Positions 7,414-16,957 of a DNA stretch of 64,000 bases are shown piece after piece. The notes under the pieces were generated by a model. That model worked only from the letters and a program-made list of their open reading frames with translations, had not been told where the DNA came from and did not search any database. Position 1 is the first letter of the stretch. Each line of letters opens with the position of its first letter. Source of the stretch: Alicyclobacillus sp. SP_1 (lineage in GTDB: Bacteria; Bacillota; Bacilli; Alicyclobacillales; Alicyclobacillaceae); the NCBI RefSeq assembly GCF_024706985.1, contig NZ_JAMCCX010000028.1, forward strand, positions 242,882 through 306,881. The letters are read 5' to 3'. Both the position numbers and the translations under genes were made by a program.

Positions 7414-10400
7414 AAAAATTCTCGTCATCGGGAGTGGGCCAATTGTGATTGGCCAAGCCGCCGAGTTCGACTATGCCGGCACACAAGCCTGCCAGGCCCT
7501 GCGCGAAGAGGGCTACGAAGTGGTGCTCGTCAACTCGAATCCGGCCACCATCATGACGGATGCAGGGATGGCCGACAAAGTCTATATTGAACCCATCACT
7601 CTGGAATTTGTATCTCAAATCATTCGCAAGGAGCGGCCGGACGCTTTGCTGCCGACGCTGGGTGGCCAGACGGGATTGAACATGGCCGTTCAACTGTCGG
7701 AATCAGGCATTTTGGCGGAAGAAGGCGTGTGTTTGTTGGGAACGCCGCTGTCTGCCATTGAAGAGGCGGAAGACCGTGAAAAATTCCGCGCTTTGATGCA
7801 TCGACTCGGCCAGCCAGTGCCCAATAGCCGCATTGTGCGCTCCTATGCAGAAGCTCGCGAATTTGCCGAAGAGATTGGTTTTCCCATCATTATTCGCCCG
7901 GCGTATACACTCGGCGGGACGGGAGGCGGCATTGCTCATGACGAACTGGAGTACCGCGACATCGTGGAACTTGGTCTGGCGATGTCTCCCATTCATCAAA
8001 TTCTCGTCGAACAGAGCATTGCTGGTTACAAAGAAATTGAGTATGAGGTCATGCGTGACGCCAATGACACGGCGATTGTCGTCTGCAATATGGAGAATTT
8101 CGATCCGGTCGGAATCCACACGGGCGATTCCATTGTGGTAGCTCCGAGTCAAACACTCTCCGACAGCGACTATCAGATGCTGCGCACGGCCAGCTTAAAA
8201 ATTATCCGTGCTCTCGGCATTGAGGGCGGGTGCAACGTGCAGTTTGCTCTTCATCCGGACAGTCAGAACTATTATGTGATTGAAGTGAATCCCCGCGTCT
8301 CGAGGTCGAGTGCTCTAGCCTCTAAAGCGACGGGTTACCCAATTGCTAAAGTGGCCGCTAAAATTGCCCTCGGCTATCGTCTGGACGAAATTCGCAACCC
8401 GGTGACGGGTGAGACCTATGCCTCGTTTGAACCGAGTCTCGACTATGTGGTCACTAAAATTCCACGCTGGCCATTTGACAAGTTTCACAGTGCAAATCGG
8501 CGCCTAGGCACGCAGATGAAAGCGACTGGGGAAGTCATGGCCATCGGCCGAACGCTCGAAGAGTCGTTGATGAAAGCAATTCGTTCTCTAGAAGTCGGAG
8601 TCGACTCCCTGGAACACCCGAAGGCGTCGACTTGGACTCAAGATTATCTTGAACACCACCTCAAAGAACCGGATGATGAGCGCCTCTTTGTCTTGGCCGA
8701 ATGCATGCGCCGTGACATGTCCTTAGAGACGTTACATGCCGCGACTCAGATTGACCGCTGGTTTCTCCACAAGGTCATGAATTTGGTTGACTTAGAGCGG
8801 CAACTTCGCAGATTGGGAGAGGGCTACGACAGGAGTTTTGGAGAATTTGCCGAACGCCATCGTGCGTTGCTGGTGCTCGCCAAACGCCGAGGCATTCCGG
8901 ACACGGCGCTAGCCCGCTGGCTGCGGACGCATCCCTTAGACGTGCGGGCATGGCGCATTCAACAAGGTCTGTCGCCAGTCTACAAAATGGTCGACACATG
9001 TGCAGGAGAATTTGCCGCCCACACCCCTTATTACTACAGCACGTATGACGAAGAAGATGAAGTGCTAGAAAGTGCCGAGACGAGAAAATTGCTCGTTTTA
9101 GGATCCGGCCCGATTCGCATTGGCCAAGGTATTGAGTTTGACTACTGTTCGGTCCACGCGGTTTGGGCCATTCGTCAAGCGGGATACGAGGCGATTATCG
9201 TCAACAACAATCCGGAGACGGTGTCAACCGATTTTAATACGTCGGACAGACTCTATTTTGAACCGCTGCACCTGGAAGATGTGCTGAATGTAGTGGACCG
9301 CGAGCGGCCAGACGGGGTGATTGTGCAGTTTGGCGGTCAGACGGCCATCAATTTGGCGGCCGGCCTTGCGGCGGCGGGCGTGAAAATTTATGGGACCGCG
9401 CTCGGAGACATTGATGCTGCCGAAAATCGCGAGAAATTTGACCAACTGTTGGCCGAATTGGATATTCCGAGGCCGGAGGGTCGCTCCGTAACCTCTGTTG
9501 CAGGTGCGTTTGATGCGGCGCATGCGCTGTCCTATCCAGTGGTGGTTCGGCCGTCGTACGTTCTTGGGGGTCGCGCGATGCAGATTGTCGACTCGGATGC
9601 GGACCTCGAATTGTACATGCAGGAAGCGGTCGACGTCTCCTTGAGTCAACCAGTGTTGATTGACCGCTATTTGCAGGGAGTGGAAGTGGAAGTTGATGCC
9701 ATCTCAGACGGCGAAACCGTCATCATTCCTGGGATTATGGAACACATTGAGCGCGCTGGCGTGCACTCGGGAGATTCTACTGCCGTGTTTCCGCCGCAAC
9801 ATTTGTCAAGTGAAGTACAGGCGACTTTAGTGGACTACACAACTCGTTTGGCGCGGGGGCTGCACGTGCGTGGTTTGGTCAACATTCAATTCGTCATTCA
9901 CAAACAGACTGTTTACGTCATTGAAGTTAACCCGCGCAGTTCTCGAACTGTTCCATTTCTGTCGAAAGTGACTCACGTTCCGATGGTCGACCTGGCGATG
10001 CGCGCTGTGTTGGGGGAATCCCTCGCGAGTCTCGGTTATGACACAGGCTTGTTGCCAACGCCTGATTTTGTCTCAGTCAAGGTCCCCGTCTTCTCTTTTG
10101 CGAAACTGCGCGGAGTGGATATCACGCTCGGCCCAGAGATGAAGTCGACTGGTGAAGTCATGGGAACCGACCGAACGTATGCCAAAGCGCTGTACAAGGG
10201 GATGATTGCCTCTGGTACGAAGGTGCCGACGCACGGCACGCTGCTCGCCACGATTGCCGACAAAGACAAAGAAGAGGTCTTTCCGCTCTTGCAGCGCTTC
10301 GTGCACCTTGGTTTTCGATTGGCAGCGACTGAAGGGACGGCGAAGTTTCTCCGCACTAAAGGATTGGAGGTCCGTGTGGTCAATAAGCTCGCACAAGGGA

Positions 10401-10645
10401 CACCGAATCTTGCCAATGACATTGCTGATGGTCGGATTCAACTCGTGTTGAATACATTGACGCGTGGACTAAAACCGGAGCGGGACGGATTTCGCATTCG
10501 TCGAACGGCGGTGGAACATGGAGTACCCTGTCTGACATCGGTAGATACTGCGGCATCGCTGCTCGAAGTGCTGGAGACCATCCGCTTTCAAACAGTCCCA
10601 ATCGGCCAGGGACCAGGCCATGTCGAAGCAAAGAAGAGAGGTTGA
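7391..10645 (+). CDS. carB: Carbamoyl-phosphate synthase large chain
   Basis: CarB makes carbamoyl phosphate from bicarbonate, ammonia and two ATP. The two homologous ATP-grasp halves are recognisable: [25 protein letters not shown] opens the first and [24 protein letters not shown] the second. Each half has an EVNPRxSRSSAL or [12 protein letters not shown] metal-binding segment. The C-terminal allosteric MGS-like domain ([13 protein letters not shown]) is present. The length is 1084 residues, full size. It overlaps carA upstream. Downstream the pyrF start codon follows directly, with no pyrK or pyrD between, unlike the B. subtilis order. Confidence 0.97.
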   Translation: MPKRSDIKKILVIGSGPIVIGQAAEFDYAGTQACQALREEGYEVVLVNSNPATIMTDAGMADKVYIEPITLEFVSQIIRKERPDALLPTLGGQTGLNMAVQLSESGILAEEGVCLLGTPLSAIEEAEDREKFRALMHRLGQPVPNSRIVRSYAEAREFAEEIGFPIIIRPAYTLGGTGGGIAHDELEYRDIVELGLAMSPIHQILVEQSIAGYKEIEYEVMRDANDTAIVVCNMENFDPVGIHTGDSIVVAPSQTLSDSDYQMLRTASLKIIRALGIEGGCNVQFALHPDSQNYYVIEVNPRVSRSSALASKATGYPIAKVAAKIALGYRLDEIRNPVTGETYASFEPSLDYVVTKIPRWPFDKFHSANRRLGTQMKATGEVMAIGRTLEESLMKAIRSLEVGVDSLEHPKASTWTQDYLEHHLKEPDDERLFVLAECMRRDMSLETLHAATQIDRWFLHKVMNLVDLERQLRRLGEGYDRSFGEFAERHRALLVLAKRRGIPDTALARWLRTHPLDVRAWRIQQGLSPVYKMVDTCAGEFAAHTPYYYSTYDEEDEVLESAETRKLLVLGSGPIRIGQGIEFDYCSVHAVWAIRQAGYEAIIVNNNPETVSTDFNTSDRLYFEPLHLEDVLNVVDRERPDGVIVQFGGQTAINLAAGLAAAGVKIYGTALGDIDAAENREKFDQLLAELDIPRPEGRSVTSVAGAFDAAHALSYPVVVRPSYVLGGRAMQIVDSDADLELYMQEAVDVSLSQPVLIDRYLQGVEVEVDAISDGETVIIPGIMEHIERAGVHSGDSTAVFPPQHLSSEVQATLVDYTTRLARGLHVRGLVNIQFVIHKQTVYVIEVNPRSSRTVPFLSKVTHVPMVDLAMRAVLGESLASLGYDTGLLPTPDFVSVKVPVFSFAKLRGVDITLGPEMKSTGEVMGTDRTYAKALYKGMIASGTKVPTHGTLLATIADKDKEEVFPLLQRFVHLGFRLAATEGTAKFLRTKGLEVRVVNKLAQGTPNLANDIADGRIQLVLNTLTRGLKPERDGFRIRRTAVEHGVPCLTSVDTAASLLEVLETIRFQTVPIGQGPGHVEAKKRG

Positions 10646-10646
10646 G

Positions 10647-11399
10647 ATGATGGACTCGGGGATGCTCTTAGACAGCCGTTACGATGTTGTCCGGAACCGC
10701 ACGTATCTTGCACTCGATGTACCGAGTGCCAGTGAAGCACTGGCACTCGTAGAGCGATTTGGTGCCGGAGTGACGGGCTACAAAGTGGGCTTGGAGTTAT
10801 ACAATGCTGCAGGACGGTCTGTCGTTGAAACATTAGCGAAACTCGGTAAGCGTATCTTTTTAGACATCAAACTTCACGATATTCCGAATACGGTTGCGGG
10901 GGCCTTGCGTGCCCTCAAAGACCTACCAGTGGAGATGGTAAACGTACATACGCTGGGTGGCCTCGAAATGCTGTGCGCGGCAAAATCGGCGTGGGAAGAC
11001 GTAGAGCAACCGCCGCTGTTGATTGGGGTGACCGTGCTGACGAGTCTGTCGGAAGAGGATGTATCGCTGCTGGGTGTGCATGGAGGACTGACCGCATGGA
11101 GCCGACGACTCTTGTCCTTGGCCGACGAAGCCGGCTTGGACGGGGTGGTCTTGTCGGCGTCTGAACTACCTCTGGTTGCCGAGACCATCAAGCGCCCGTT
11201 TGTGCGTGTGGTGCCGGGAGTGAGACCTTTACAGGCCGACACGTACGACCAACAACGGATTGCCACTCCCTTACAAGCTATCGAAAAAGGGGCAGACCAT
11301 CTGGTGCTAGGGCGAGGTGTGCTTTCTCAGTCGAATCCACTGGTTGCGCTCCAAAGGGTGTGGGATGAGATGCGTGTGGGATTGGGGGAGGGTGTCTGA
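10647..11399 (+). CDS. pyrF: Orotidine 5'-phosphate decarboxylase
   Basis: PyrF converts OMP to UMP, the last step of the pathway. The catalytic DIKLHDIPNTV segment (Lys-Asp network) and the phosphate-binding VPGVRP and LVLGRGV segments are intact. I choose ATG 10647, because AGAGAGG (10635-10641) lies 5 nt before it, or 8 nt before the adjacent ATG 10650. An earlier ATG at 10620 inside carB lacks a site. The product is 250 residues, slightly longer than usual because of a short N-terminal tail. Its stop overlaps the pyrE start (TGATG). Confidence 0.95.
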   Translation: MMDSGMLLDSRYDVVRNRTYLALDVPSASEALALVERFGAGVTGYKVGLELYNAAGRSVVETLAKLGKRIFLDIKLHDIPNTVAGALRALKDLPVEMVNVHTLGGLEMLCAAKSAWEDVEQPPLLIGVTVLTSLSEEDVSLLGVHGGLTAWSRRLLSLADEAGLDGVVLSASELPLVAETIKRPFVRVVPGVRPLQADTYDQQRIATPLQAIEKGADHLVLGRGVLSQSNPLVALQRVWDEMRVGLGEGV

Positions 11400-12058
11400 T
11401 GGAACAGAGTGTATGGTTGGCAGGAAGCAAAGAACAGACGGAACGGATTGCACGGGGCATGCTTCAGGCAGGCGTAGTCGAGCTTCGACCGCATGCGCCC
11501 TTTGTGTGGTCTTCTGGATGGCACTCGCCGATGTACTGCGACAATCGGTTGATTATGGCCTATCCACTCTTGTGGAATCTGGTGTTGGCCGAATTTATGG
11601 AGGCCATAAGACGGTACTTTCCTGCGGTCGAGGTGCTCGCTGGAACCGCCACCGCGGGTATTCCACATGCAGCGGCGTTGGCGGACCGGCTTAACCTACC
11701 CATGGCGTATGTCCGCTCGTCGGCAAAAGAACATGGGAAAGGCAAGCGGGTTGAAGGACGAACAGGTCAGTCCCTTCGCACCGTGATTGTCGAAGACACC
11801 CTCTCCACGGGGAGATCCGCCCTCGATGCTGCGACGGCTCTAGAGGAGGAGCACATGAATGTGCTCGGTGTAGTCTCCATCTTTTCATATGACTTCGATG
11901 TTTGTCGCGACTCCTTAAACGAACGCAAACTGACCGCCTTTCGCGCGGTCGATTATGCGTCTTTGATTGATGCGGCGGCCATGCTCGGCGTTGTCTCGGA
12001 CAGCGAGGTTCGCTCGCTTCAGGAGTGGCGATTGCATCCCGAGCAGTATGGCCATTGA
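11399..12058 (+). CDS. pyrE: Orotate phosphoribosyltransferase
   Basis: PyrE transfers PRPP to orotate to make OMP. The PRPP loop is present as VIVEDTLSTGRSALDAA, and the substrate region FVWSSGWHSPMYCDNR and the GTATAGIPHAAALADRL segment fit Bacillus-type PyrE. The protein has 219 residues. The start codon overlaps the pyrF stop. It closes the operon: the next gene, glutamate dehydrogenase, is convergent, and a hairpin lies between them. Confidence 0.95.
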   Translation: MEQSVWLAGSKEQTERIARGMLQAGVVELRPHAPFVWSSGWHSPMYCDNRLIMAYPLLWNLVLAEFMEAIRRYFPAVEVLAGTATAGIPHAAALADRLNLPMAYVRSSAKEHGKGKRVEGRTGQSLRTVIVEDTLSTGRSALDAATALEEEHMNVLGVVSIFSYDFDVCRDSLNERKLTAFRAVDYASLIDAAAMLGVVSDSEVRSLQEWRLHPEQYGH

Positions 12059-12094
12059 GTCTTAGGGGAACAGCATGGCATAAAGAGGACATAG

Positions 12095-12134
12095 GCCTGC
12101 GTTGGTCGCGCCACTCGGCCAAACCGACGCAGGC
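12095..12134. terminator. Hairpin between the pyr operon and gdhA
   Basis: GCCTGCGT (12095-12102) pairs perfectly with ACGCAGGC (12127-12134). An inner TTGG/CCAA pairing is also possible. Only a weak T-rich run (ACCCTTATTCT) follows on the plus strand. It sits between convergent genes and may terminate both, but it is not a textbook intrinsic terminator. Confidence 0.45.
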
Positions 12135-12158
12135 ACCCTTATTCTGCTTGCCGGAAGC

Positions 12159-13451
12159 TTACATCCAGCCACGCCAACGCATGGCTTCCGCAAATGGACG
12201 AACACCGACCATATAGGCTGCCAGGCGGGTTGTCACGCGGTAGCGGTCTGCAGTCTGCAGAATGGTTTGAACAGACTTGACCATCATCTCTTCCATCCGC
12301 TGATTGACTTCTTCTTCCGTCCAATACCATCCTTGGTTATTCTGTACCCACTCGAAGTAGGAAACGGTGACACCCCCCGCGTTGGCAAGCACATCAGGAA
12401 TGAGCAGGACGCCTTTGTGAGTGAGAATTTCATCCGCTTTCGGCGTAGTGGGACCATTTGCGGCCTCGACCACGATGGATGCCTTAATGTCTTCGGCGTT
12501 GCCGGAGTGAATTTGATTTTCCAGTGCTGCAGGAATCAACACGTCACACGGTTGCACCAAGAATTCTTCATTGCTGAGGACGTTTTGATACGCTGGGGTG
12601 ACCATGCCAAAGGAATCTTTCTGGTCGATTAAGTCGGGAATCTGCAGTCCTTCTGGATGGTAAAGTCCACCACCCGCGTCGCTAATCCCAATGACTTTGA
12701 TACCCAACTCATGCAATATGAGTGCCAAATTGCTGCCTACGTTTCCAAATCCTTGAACCATGACCGTCAGGTCGTGTACGTCACGGCCGAGCTTGTGCGC
12801 TGCTTCGCGCATGGCGATATAGACACCGAGTGCCGTCGCCTTTTCGCGCCCTCTTGACCCACCGAGAACAATCGGTTTGCCCGTAATGAAGTTGGGAGAA
12901 TCCAATTCCTTAATCCGGCTGTATTCATCATACATCCAAGCCATGATTTGAGGATTGGTGTAAATGTCCGGAGCAGGAATGTCTTTGGCTGGTCCGACAA
13001 TTTGGCTGACAGCTCGAACATAGCCTCGAGCCAACCTCTCTTGTTCTTTGATGGACATTTCTCGCGGGTCGCAAATAATGCCGCCTTTTGCTCCACCATA
13101 AGGCAAGCCGAAAATGCCGCACTTTAAGCTCATCCAGATGGACAGAGCCTTGACCTCATCGAGCGTTACACTCGGATGGAAGCGAATCCCACCTTTTGTC
13201 GGCCCGATAGCATCATTGTGTTGCGCTCGATAGCCAGTGAAAACCTGTGTCTCCCCGTTGTCCATGCGGACTGGAATACGCACCGTGAGCACCCGAATGG
13301 GCTCTTTCAGAAGTTCGTAGACCACATCGTCGTATCCTAAGCGGGACAGTGCTTCCTTCACCGCATTTTGTGTATTGGTGAGAACATTGTCGCCCGGCGG
13401 CGGCATGTTTGCCCCTGCCGCAAGTCGTTTACTGACGGGCTCAATTGCCAT
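12159..13451 (-). CDS. gdhA: NAD(P)-dependent glutamate dehydrogenase
   Basis: The enzyme interconverts glutamate with 2-oxoglutarate and ammonia. The catalytic lysine lies in PYGGAKGGI and the substrate segment [21 protein letters not shown] is intact. The Rossmann motif [10 protein letters not shown] and the late [10 protein letters not shown] and [17 protein letters not shown] segments are also present. At 430 residues it resembles the hexameric catabolic RocG/GudB group of Bacilli. The start at ATG 13451 follows GGGAG by 9 nt; a longer frame to 13496 lacks a ribosome site. It is a single minus-strand gene, convergent with the pyr operon and unrelated to it in function. Cofactor preference is not clear from sequence alone. 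Confidence 0.9.
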   Translation of the reverse strand: MAIEPVSKRLAAGANMPPPGDNVLTNTQNAVKEALSRLGYDDVVYELLKEPIRVLTVRIPVRMDNGETQVFTGYRAQHNDAIGPTKGGIRFHPSVTLDEVKALSIWMSLKCGIFGLPYGGAKGGIICDPREMSIKEQERLARGYVRAVSQIVGPAKDIPAPDIYTNPQIMAWMYDEYSRIKELDSPNFITGKPIVLGGSRGREKATALGVYIAMREAAHKLGRDVHDLTVMVQGFGNVGSNLALILHELGIKVIGISDAGGGLYHPEGLQIPDLIDQKDSFGMVTPAYQNVLSNEEFLVQPCDVLIPAALENQIHSGNAEDIKASIVVEAANGPTTPKADEILTHKGVLLIPDVLANAGGVTVSYFEWVQNNQGWYWTEEEVNQRMEEMMVKSVQTILQTADRYRVTTRLAAYMVGVRPFAEAMRWRGWM

Positions 13452-13531
13452 GGTATAGGTCTCCCTTCGAGATGAACGCATAACAAGTTTCATCATAAAT
13501 CACTTGGGGCAAGATGAAAAGTACAACGGTG

Positions 13532-13560
13532 TTGACATCGCGTCGACTCTGCAAAATTCT
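13532..13560 (+). promoter_or_regulatory. Possible promoter of the DUF2254-like gene
   Basis: A perfect TTGACA (13532-13537) is followed, after 17 nt, by a poor -10 (AATTCT). It is suggestive only. It would give a start near 13567, about 30 nt before the ribosome site. Confidence 0.35.
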
Positions 13561-13598
13561 CCACATCATTTCTGCCTTTGAGGAAAGCGAGGGTACTC

Positions 13599-15062
13599 AT
13601 GGCAACGCTTCGTCTTCGCGCCGAGGTTCGCAAAATTTCTCACAAGTTGGCGACCATTTCCTCGTCTTTCCTGGTTCACGTCGTCGTCTCCGCGCTCATC
13701 ATTCTGGCGGTGTTCGTTCATCCGCCGAACGTCTTTTCTGGAGACACGGATACGGCGCGCAATTATTTGAATACCATCGTCTCCTCCTTATCCACAATTC
13801 TAGCTTTATGTATCTCCATCATCTTGGTTGCCATTCAAATGACCGCTTCCAATTACACGCATCGCGTACTCGATTTTTACGTTCGACTTCCTTATAACGG
13901 GTCACTTTTTTTGATTTATCTCGTCACCATCATGCACAGTTTTTTTCTGATGGCACAGATTCACGACCCAGTGGCCGATCCGCTCTCCCCTCACCTGCAA
14001 CTGGAGATGAGCGCTGACCTGGTATTGGTCATCATCTGCTTCCTATCGCTTCTCTTGTACATGTACGCAGTCGTTCAACTGCTCAAACCGGACCGAATTG
14101 TGGCCCTCATCTTGCGCGATTATCACCGGGCGGTGGCGCGTGGCAAATGGCGTGCTGCTTTGGACAACATTGAGCAAATTTGTGACATTGCAAAGCGAGC
14201 CGCTTCCGTCAGTGATACGGTGACCGGAACCAACTGTCTGCGGACGATGCATGAAGTCGCCACGAAACTACCTCTGCCGCGCGACACGGACGACCCGATT
14301 GTCGCCGTACATCAAAGTTTTCTCGACCAGTGGAGTGAAATTGTCGGTGTGGCTGTCAAAGAGCGAGAGACGGGGTTGTTGCTCACTACATTAGAGGCCA
14401 TGTATCAACAAGGTTGCCTGTGTATTGAAGGTCGAGCGTGGAGAACCGCTGAGCGAGTCGTCAAAGCTTACAAACAGTTGGTTCTAGGTCATCTGCTGCC
14501 AGAAGGTCAAGGTTTTTATGTGGAATCGGTGGTGGACTACTTGTATCAGTTGGCTGAGCAGAGTGCGCGGACGAATGAACGTGGCCAATTGTTCGCGCTG
14601 CGCACACTCGCGGTGGTTGAGAAAGTGTCCGCTCCCGTCTTTCGTCAAGGAGGGGTCGAACTGCCGACTTTCCTCACACATGAGGCAGTCCCATCGATGT
14701 TGCAGCGGACTGACGAGACGGACGGAGCCGGTCCGTTGTTGACCGCCTACTTCCGTTTGTTCAAGTCGTTCATTGGCGTGGCAGCACTGACCGATGTGCT
14801 GGTCTGGGCGGATTGGTGGGGGCGGCAACTGGAAGATTGCATCGACCTGCGCAACATCGGCATGGCGCTTGCCCGCCTCTTGGCTGCCGAAGCTGGTCGC
14901 AAAGAAGCGGAGCGCACGCTCGAGGCGGCGTGGCAACCGCTTCTTCTTGAGATGATCAGTGGTGCCGAGTTGTTTCAGGTGCCCGGTCTCGACTTGCGGG
15001 TTTTGTTCGACGGGCTGTTTCCGGCACATGCCCTCAATTCGGCTGTTCTGACACGTCGCTAG
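13599..15062 (+). CDS. DUF2254-like integral membrane protein
   Basis: The function is not known. Four hydrophobic segments lie in the first 160 or so residues: SSFLVHVVVSALIILAVFV, a second one with STILALCISIILVAIQMT, then LFLIYLVTIMHSFFL and LVLVIICFLSLLLYMY. The second is followed by TASNYTHRVLDFYVR, like the membrane-to-cytosol region of the DUF2254 family. The remaining 320 or so residues are soluble and mostly helical, with no motif I recognise. I choose ATG 13599 with GAGGG just upstream, giving 487 residues. Its end overlaps the convergent rqcH by 29 nt. It is not part of the conserved Bacillus order here. Confidence 0.6.
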   Translation: MATLRLRAEVRKISHKLATISSSFLVHVVVSALIILAVFVHPPNVFSGDTDTARNYLNTIVSSLSTILALCISIILVAIQMTASNYTHRVLDFYVRLPYNGSLFLIYLVTIMHSFFLMAQIHDPVADPLSPHLQLEMSADLVLVIICFLSLLLYMYAVVQLLKPDRIVALILRDYHRAVARGKWRAALDNIEQICDIAKRAASVSDTVTGTNCLRTMHEVATKLPLPRDTDDPIVAVHQSFLDQWSEIVGVAVKERETGLLLTTLEAMYQQGCLCIEGRAWRTAERVVKAYKQLVLGHLLPEGQGFYVESVVDYLYQLAEQSARTNERGQLFALRTLAVVEKVSAPVFRQGGVELPTFLTHEAVPSMLQRTDETDGAGPLLTAYFRLFKSFIGVAALTDVLVWADWWGRQLEDCIDLRNIGMALARLLAAEAGRKEAERTLEAAWQPLLLEMISGAELFQVPGLDLRVLFDGLFPAHALNSAVLTRR

Positions 15063-16833
15063 AGCGGCCGTTAAGAAGCGCAAACACGGCTTCGCGGTGG
15101 GGCGTGATGAACAGGGTGTGCTGGTGGTCATAGAGCACGTGGCCTGGCCTCGCGCCGTTTTGCTTCCACACGTGGCGAGCCTCTGTGTAGTCGACGGCGA
15201 CTTGCGAGGAATCTCGCGCGCGGCTGAAGTAGGCGGCCAACAGTGCCGCGTCTTCGAGGGTCGTCGCGGGAATCTCTGTACCGTTATCGTTGCGAATTAA
15301 CACGTGACTCCCGGCCGTGTCTTTGGCGTGCATCCAGATGTCGTGTGGTTTTGCCATGCGCAGTGTCAAGCGGTCGTTTTGATAGTTATTGCGTCCGACG
15401 AGGAGCGTGAACCCGTCTCTGGATGTGTAACTATCGGGTTGCGGAAGACTTGGTTTTTTGTGAGATTTCGCAGCCGATTTGTTTTTGCTTTTTGGCGTCT
15501 GTTGAGTCGGTCGTTTGTGGAAACCTTCGGCAATCAACTCTTCGCGAATGGATTCCAAGTGCTCCGGATTGGCGCTCAACAAATGTTCCTCAACGTTATC
15601 CAAGTAGAACAGGTCGCGTTCGCTGGAAGCGCGCTCGGCCGCCAAAATGGCGATGCTGCGCTTGCGCTTTGCACTCTGGCGAAAGAACCGCTGGGCATTT
15701 TCCATCGCGGTCAGAGCGGGGTCCAGCGGAATGGAGACGAGGCCCCCGTCTTCTTCAAAGCTCGGCAAATTCGCTTCTGTCGCGCCCTTTTCCAGAGAAT
15801 ATCCATAGGCGAGCAGCAACTCGCCGTACATGCGTAGGCGCTCGTGTTCGGCACTCGCCGTCTCGAGCTCCTCTATTTTTGCCAACTTTCCGCGCAGGCG
15901 GTCTTTGGCCGTGCGGACAACTTGTTGCAATTCCCGTGCAAGTCCGTTTTCGAGTGAACTTTGGTAGGCCGTCATGTGGACGGCTTCAAGAGCGAAACTC
16001 ATACTCTCAGCGGAACGGGTGGCGACGGCCGAGAGCAGTGGAAACGGAGCGTATTCTGTTGGCCGTCCAAGCGAATCTAAGCCAACATGCGGCTGTAATT
16101 CTTGCAGAGTGTCTACGCGGTGAGCCAGTTCAGACAGAACGTGGCATAGTTTTTGCGCGCTCTGCTCGTCGCGACTTCGCCACAATGCTTCACGCGCGGA
16201 GGTCGGGCCAAGTCCCGAGACCGTTTTCATAAGGGCCAATTGGTTCCGCTTGCCCGTCCACTCTCCGGAAAGAAGTGGGGCCAATTCGGCTGCGGAACAA
16301 TTTTTCGGTGACATTTTATTTTGCGCAGGAGGCCGAGCAAAGGTGAGACCTGGAAGAACTTGGCGCACCCGACTGACGGTCTGCGGCACGTGAACCGCCG
16401 CATCGACAATCTCCCTCGGGCGACCGTCTGTGCCCGTTTTGCAGAGAATCAAATTGCTGTGCTTGCCCATCAGTTCAGCGACGAGAGTGTAGCGGTTGAG
16501 ATCACCGAGATCGTCCAAGGAATCGACGGTCAGTAGGAGCACTCGGTCGAGGCCGTCCTGCTCCACACCAACCAAGCGCCCGGACTCAAGGTGACGGCGC
16601 AGTTGGTTGCAAAAGCGTGGAGGCTCGGCTGGAGAGGCGGGCCTTGGACCAGTCTGCAGGTGGGCCCTCGCGAACTCGCGGTGAGCTGACAGCAACAGGC
16701 GTTCTGTTCCGTGCCGATGGCGCAGCGTCAGAAGGATGTCGCGTTCCGAAGGTTGATGAATTTTTTCAATGCGGCTGCCGATGAGCCGTTCTTGCCATTC
16801 CAATACTAGTGCGCGCAAGGTCAGACCGTCCAT
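15034..16833 (-). CDS. rqcH: RqcH/Rqc2 ribosome quality-control factor (NFACT family)
   Basis: RqcH binds stalled 50S-peptidyl-tRNA complexes and adds C-terminal alanine tails that mark the chain for degradation. The NFACT-N domain opens with MDGLTLRALVLEW and carries LNRYTLVAELMGKHSNLIL. A coiled-coil middle follows. The NFACT-R domain (YTSRDGFTLLVGRNNYQND, PHDIWMHAKDTAGSHVLI) closes the protein. ATG 16833 is chosen because a perfect AAAGGAGG lies 9 nt upstream; the product is 599 residues. As in B. subtilis (yloA-yloB) it lies next to a calcium ATPase, but here in divergent orientation. Older annotation calls this family fibronectin-binding. Confidence 0.92.
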   Translation of the reverse strand: MDGLTLRALVLEWQERLIGSRIEKIHQPSERDILLTLRHRHGTERLLLSAHREFARAHLQTGPRPASPAEPPRFCNQLRRHLESGRLVGVEQDGLDRVLLLTVDSLDDLGDLNRYTLVAELMGKHSNLILCKTGTDGRPREIVDAAVHVPQTVSRVRQVLPGLTFARPPAQNKMSPKNCSAAELAPLLSGEWTGKRNQLALMKTVSGLGPTSAREALWRSRDEQSAQKLCHVLSELAHRVDTLQELQPHVGLDSLGRPTEYAPFPLLSAVATRSAESMSFALEAVHMTAYQSSLENGLARELQQVVRTAKDRLRGKLAKIEELETASAEHERLRMYGELLLAYGYSLEKGATEANLPSFEEDGGLVSIPLDPALTAMENAQRFFRQSAKRKRSIAILAAERASSERDLFYLDNVEEHLLSANPEHLESIREELIAEGFHKRPTQQTPKSKNKSAAKSHKKPSLPQPDSYTSRDGFTLLVGRNNYQNDRLTLRMAKPHDIWMHAKDTAGSHVLIRNDNGTEIPATTLEDAALLAAYFSRARDSSQVAVDYTEARHVWKQNGARPGHVLYDHQHTLFITPHREAVFALLNGRSSDVSEQPN

Positions 16834-16875
16834 CTCGGACGACCTCCTTTCCGTGGGTCTAGCGGAGTCTGTACA

Positions 16876-16905
16876 AGCATAGACATGCAGAGACACGCAT
16901 TACAA
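16876..16905 (-). promoter_or_regulatory. Candidate promoter of rqcH
   Basis: Read on the minus strand, TTGTAA (16905-16900), an 18-nt spacer and TATGCT (16881-16876) precede rqcH and leave a leader of about 35 nt. Confidence 0.55.
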
Positions 16906-16957
16906 CTGGTCGTCCGAATAATCATCGATTCGGAGACGCATGAAAGGAGTGGCTCCG

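Noticed and set aside
12102..12632. 176-codon plus-strand frame opposite the end of gdhA
   Set aside because: It lies antisense to a clear glutamate dehydrogenase with intact motifs and has no recognisable domain.
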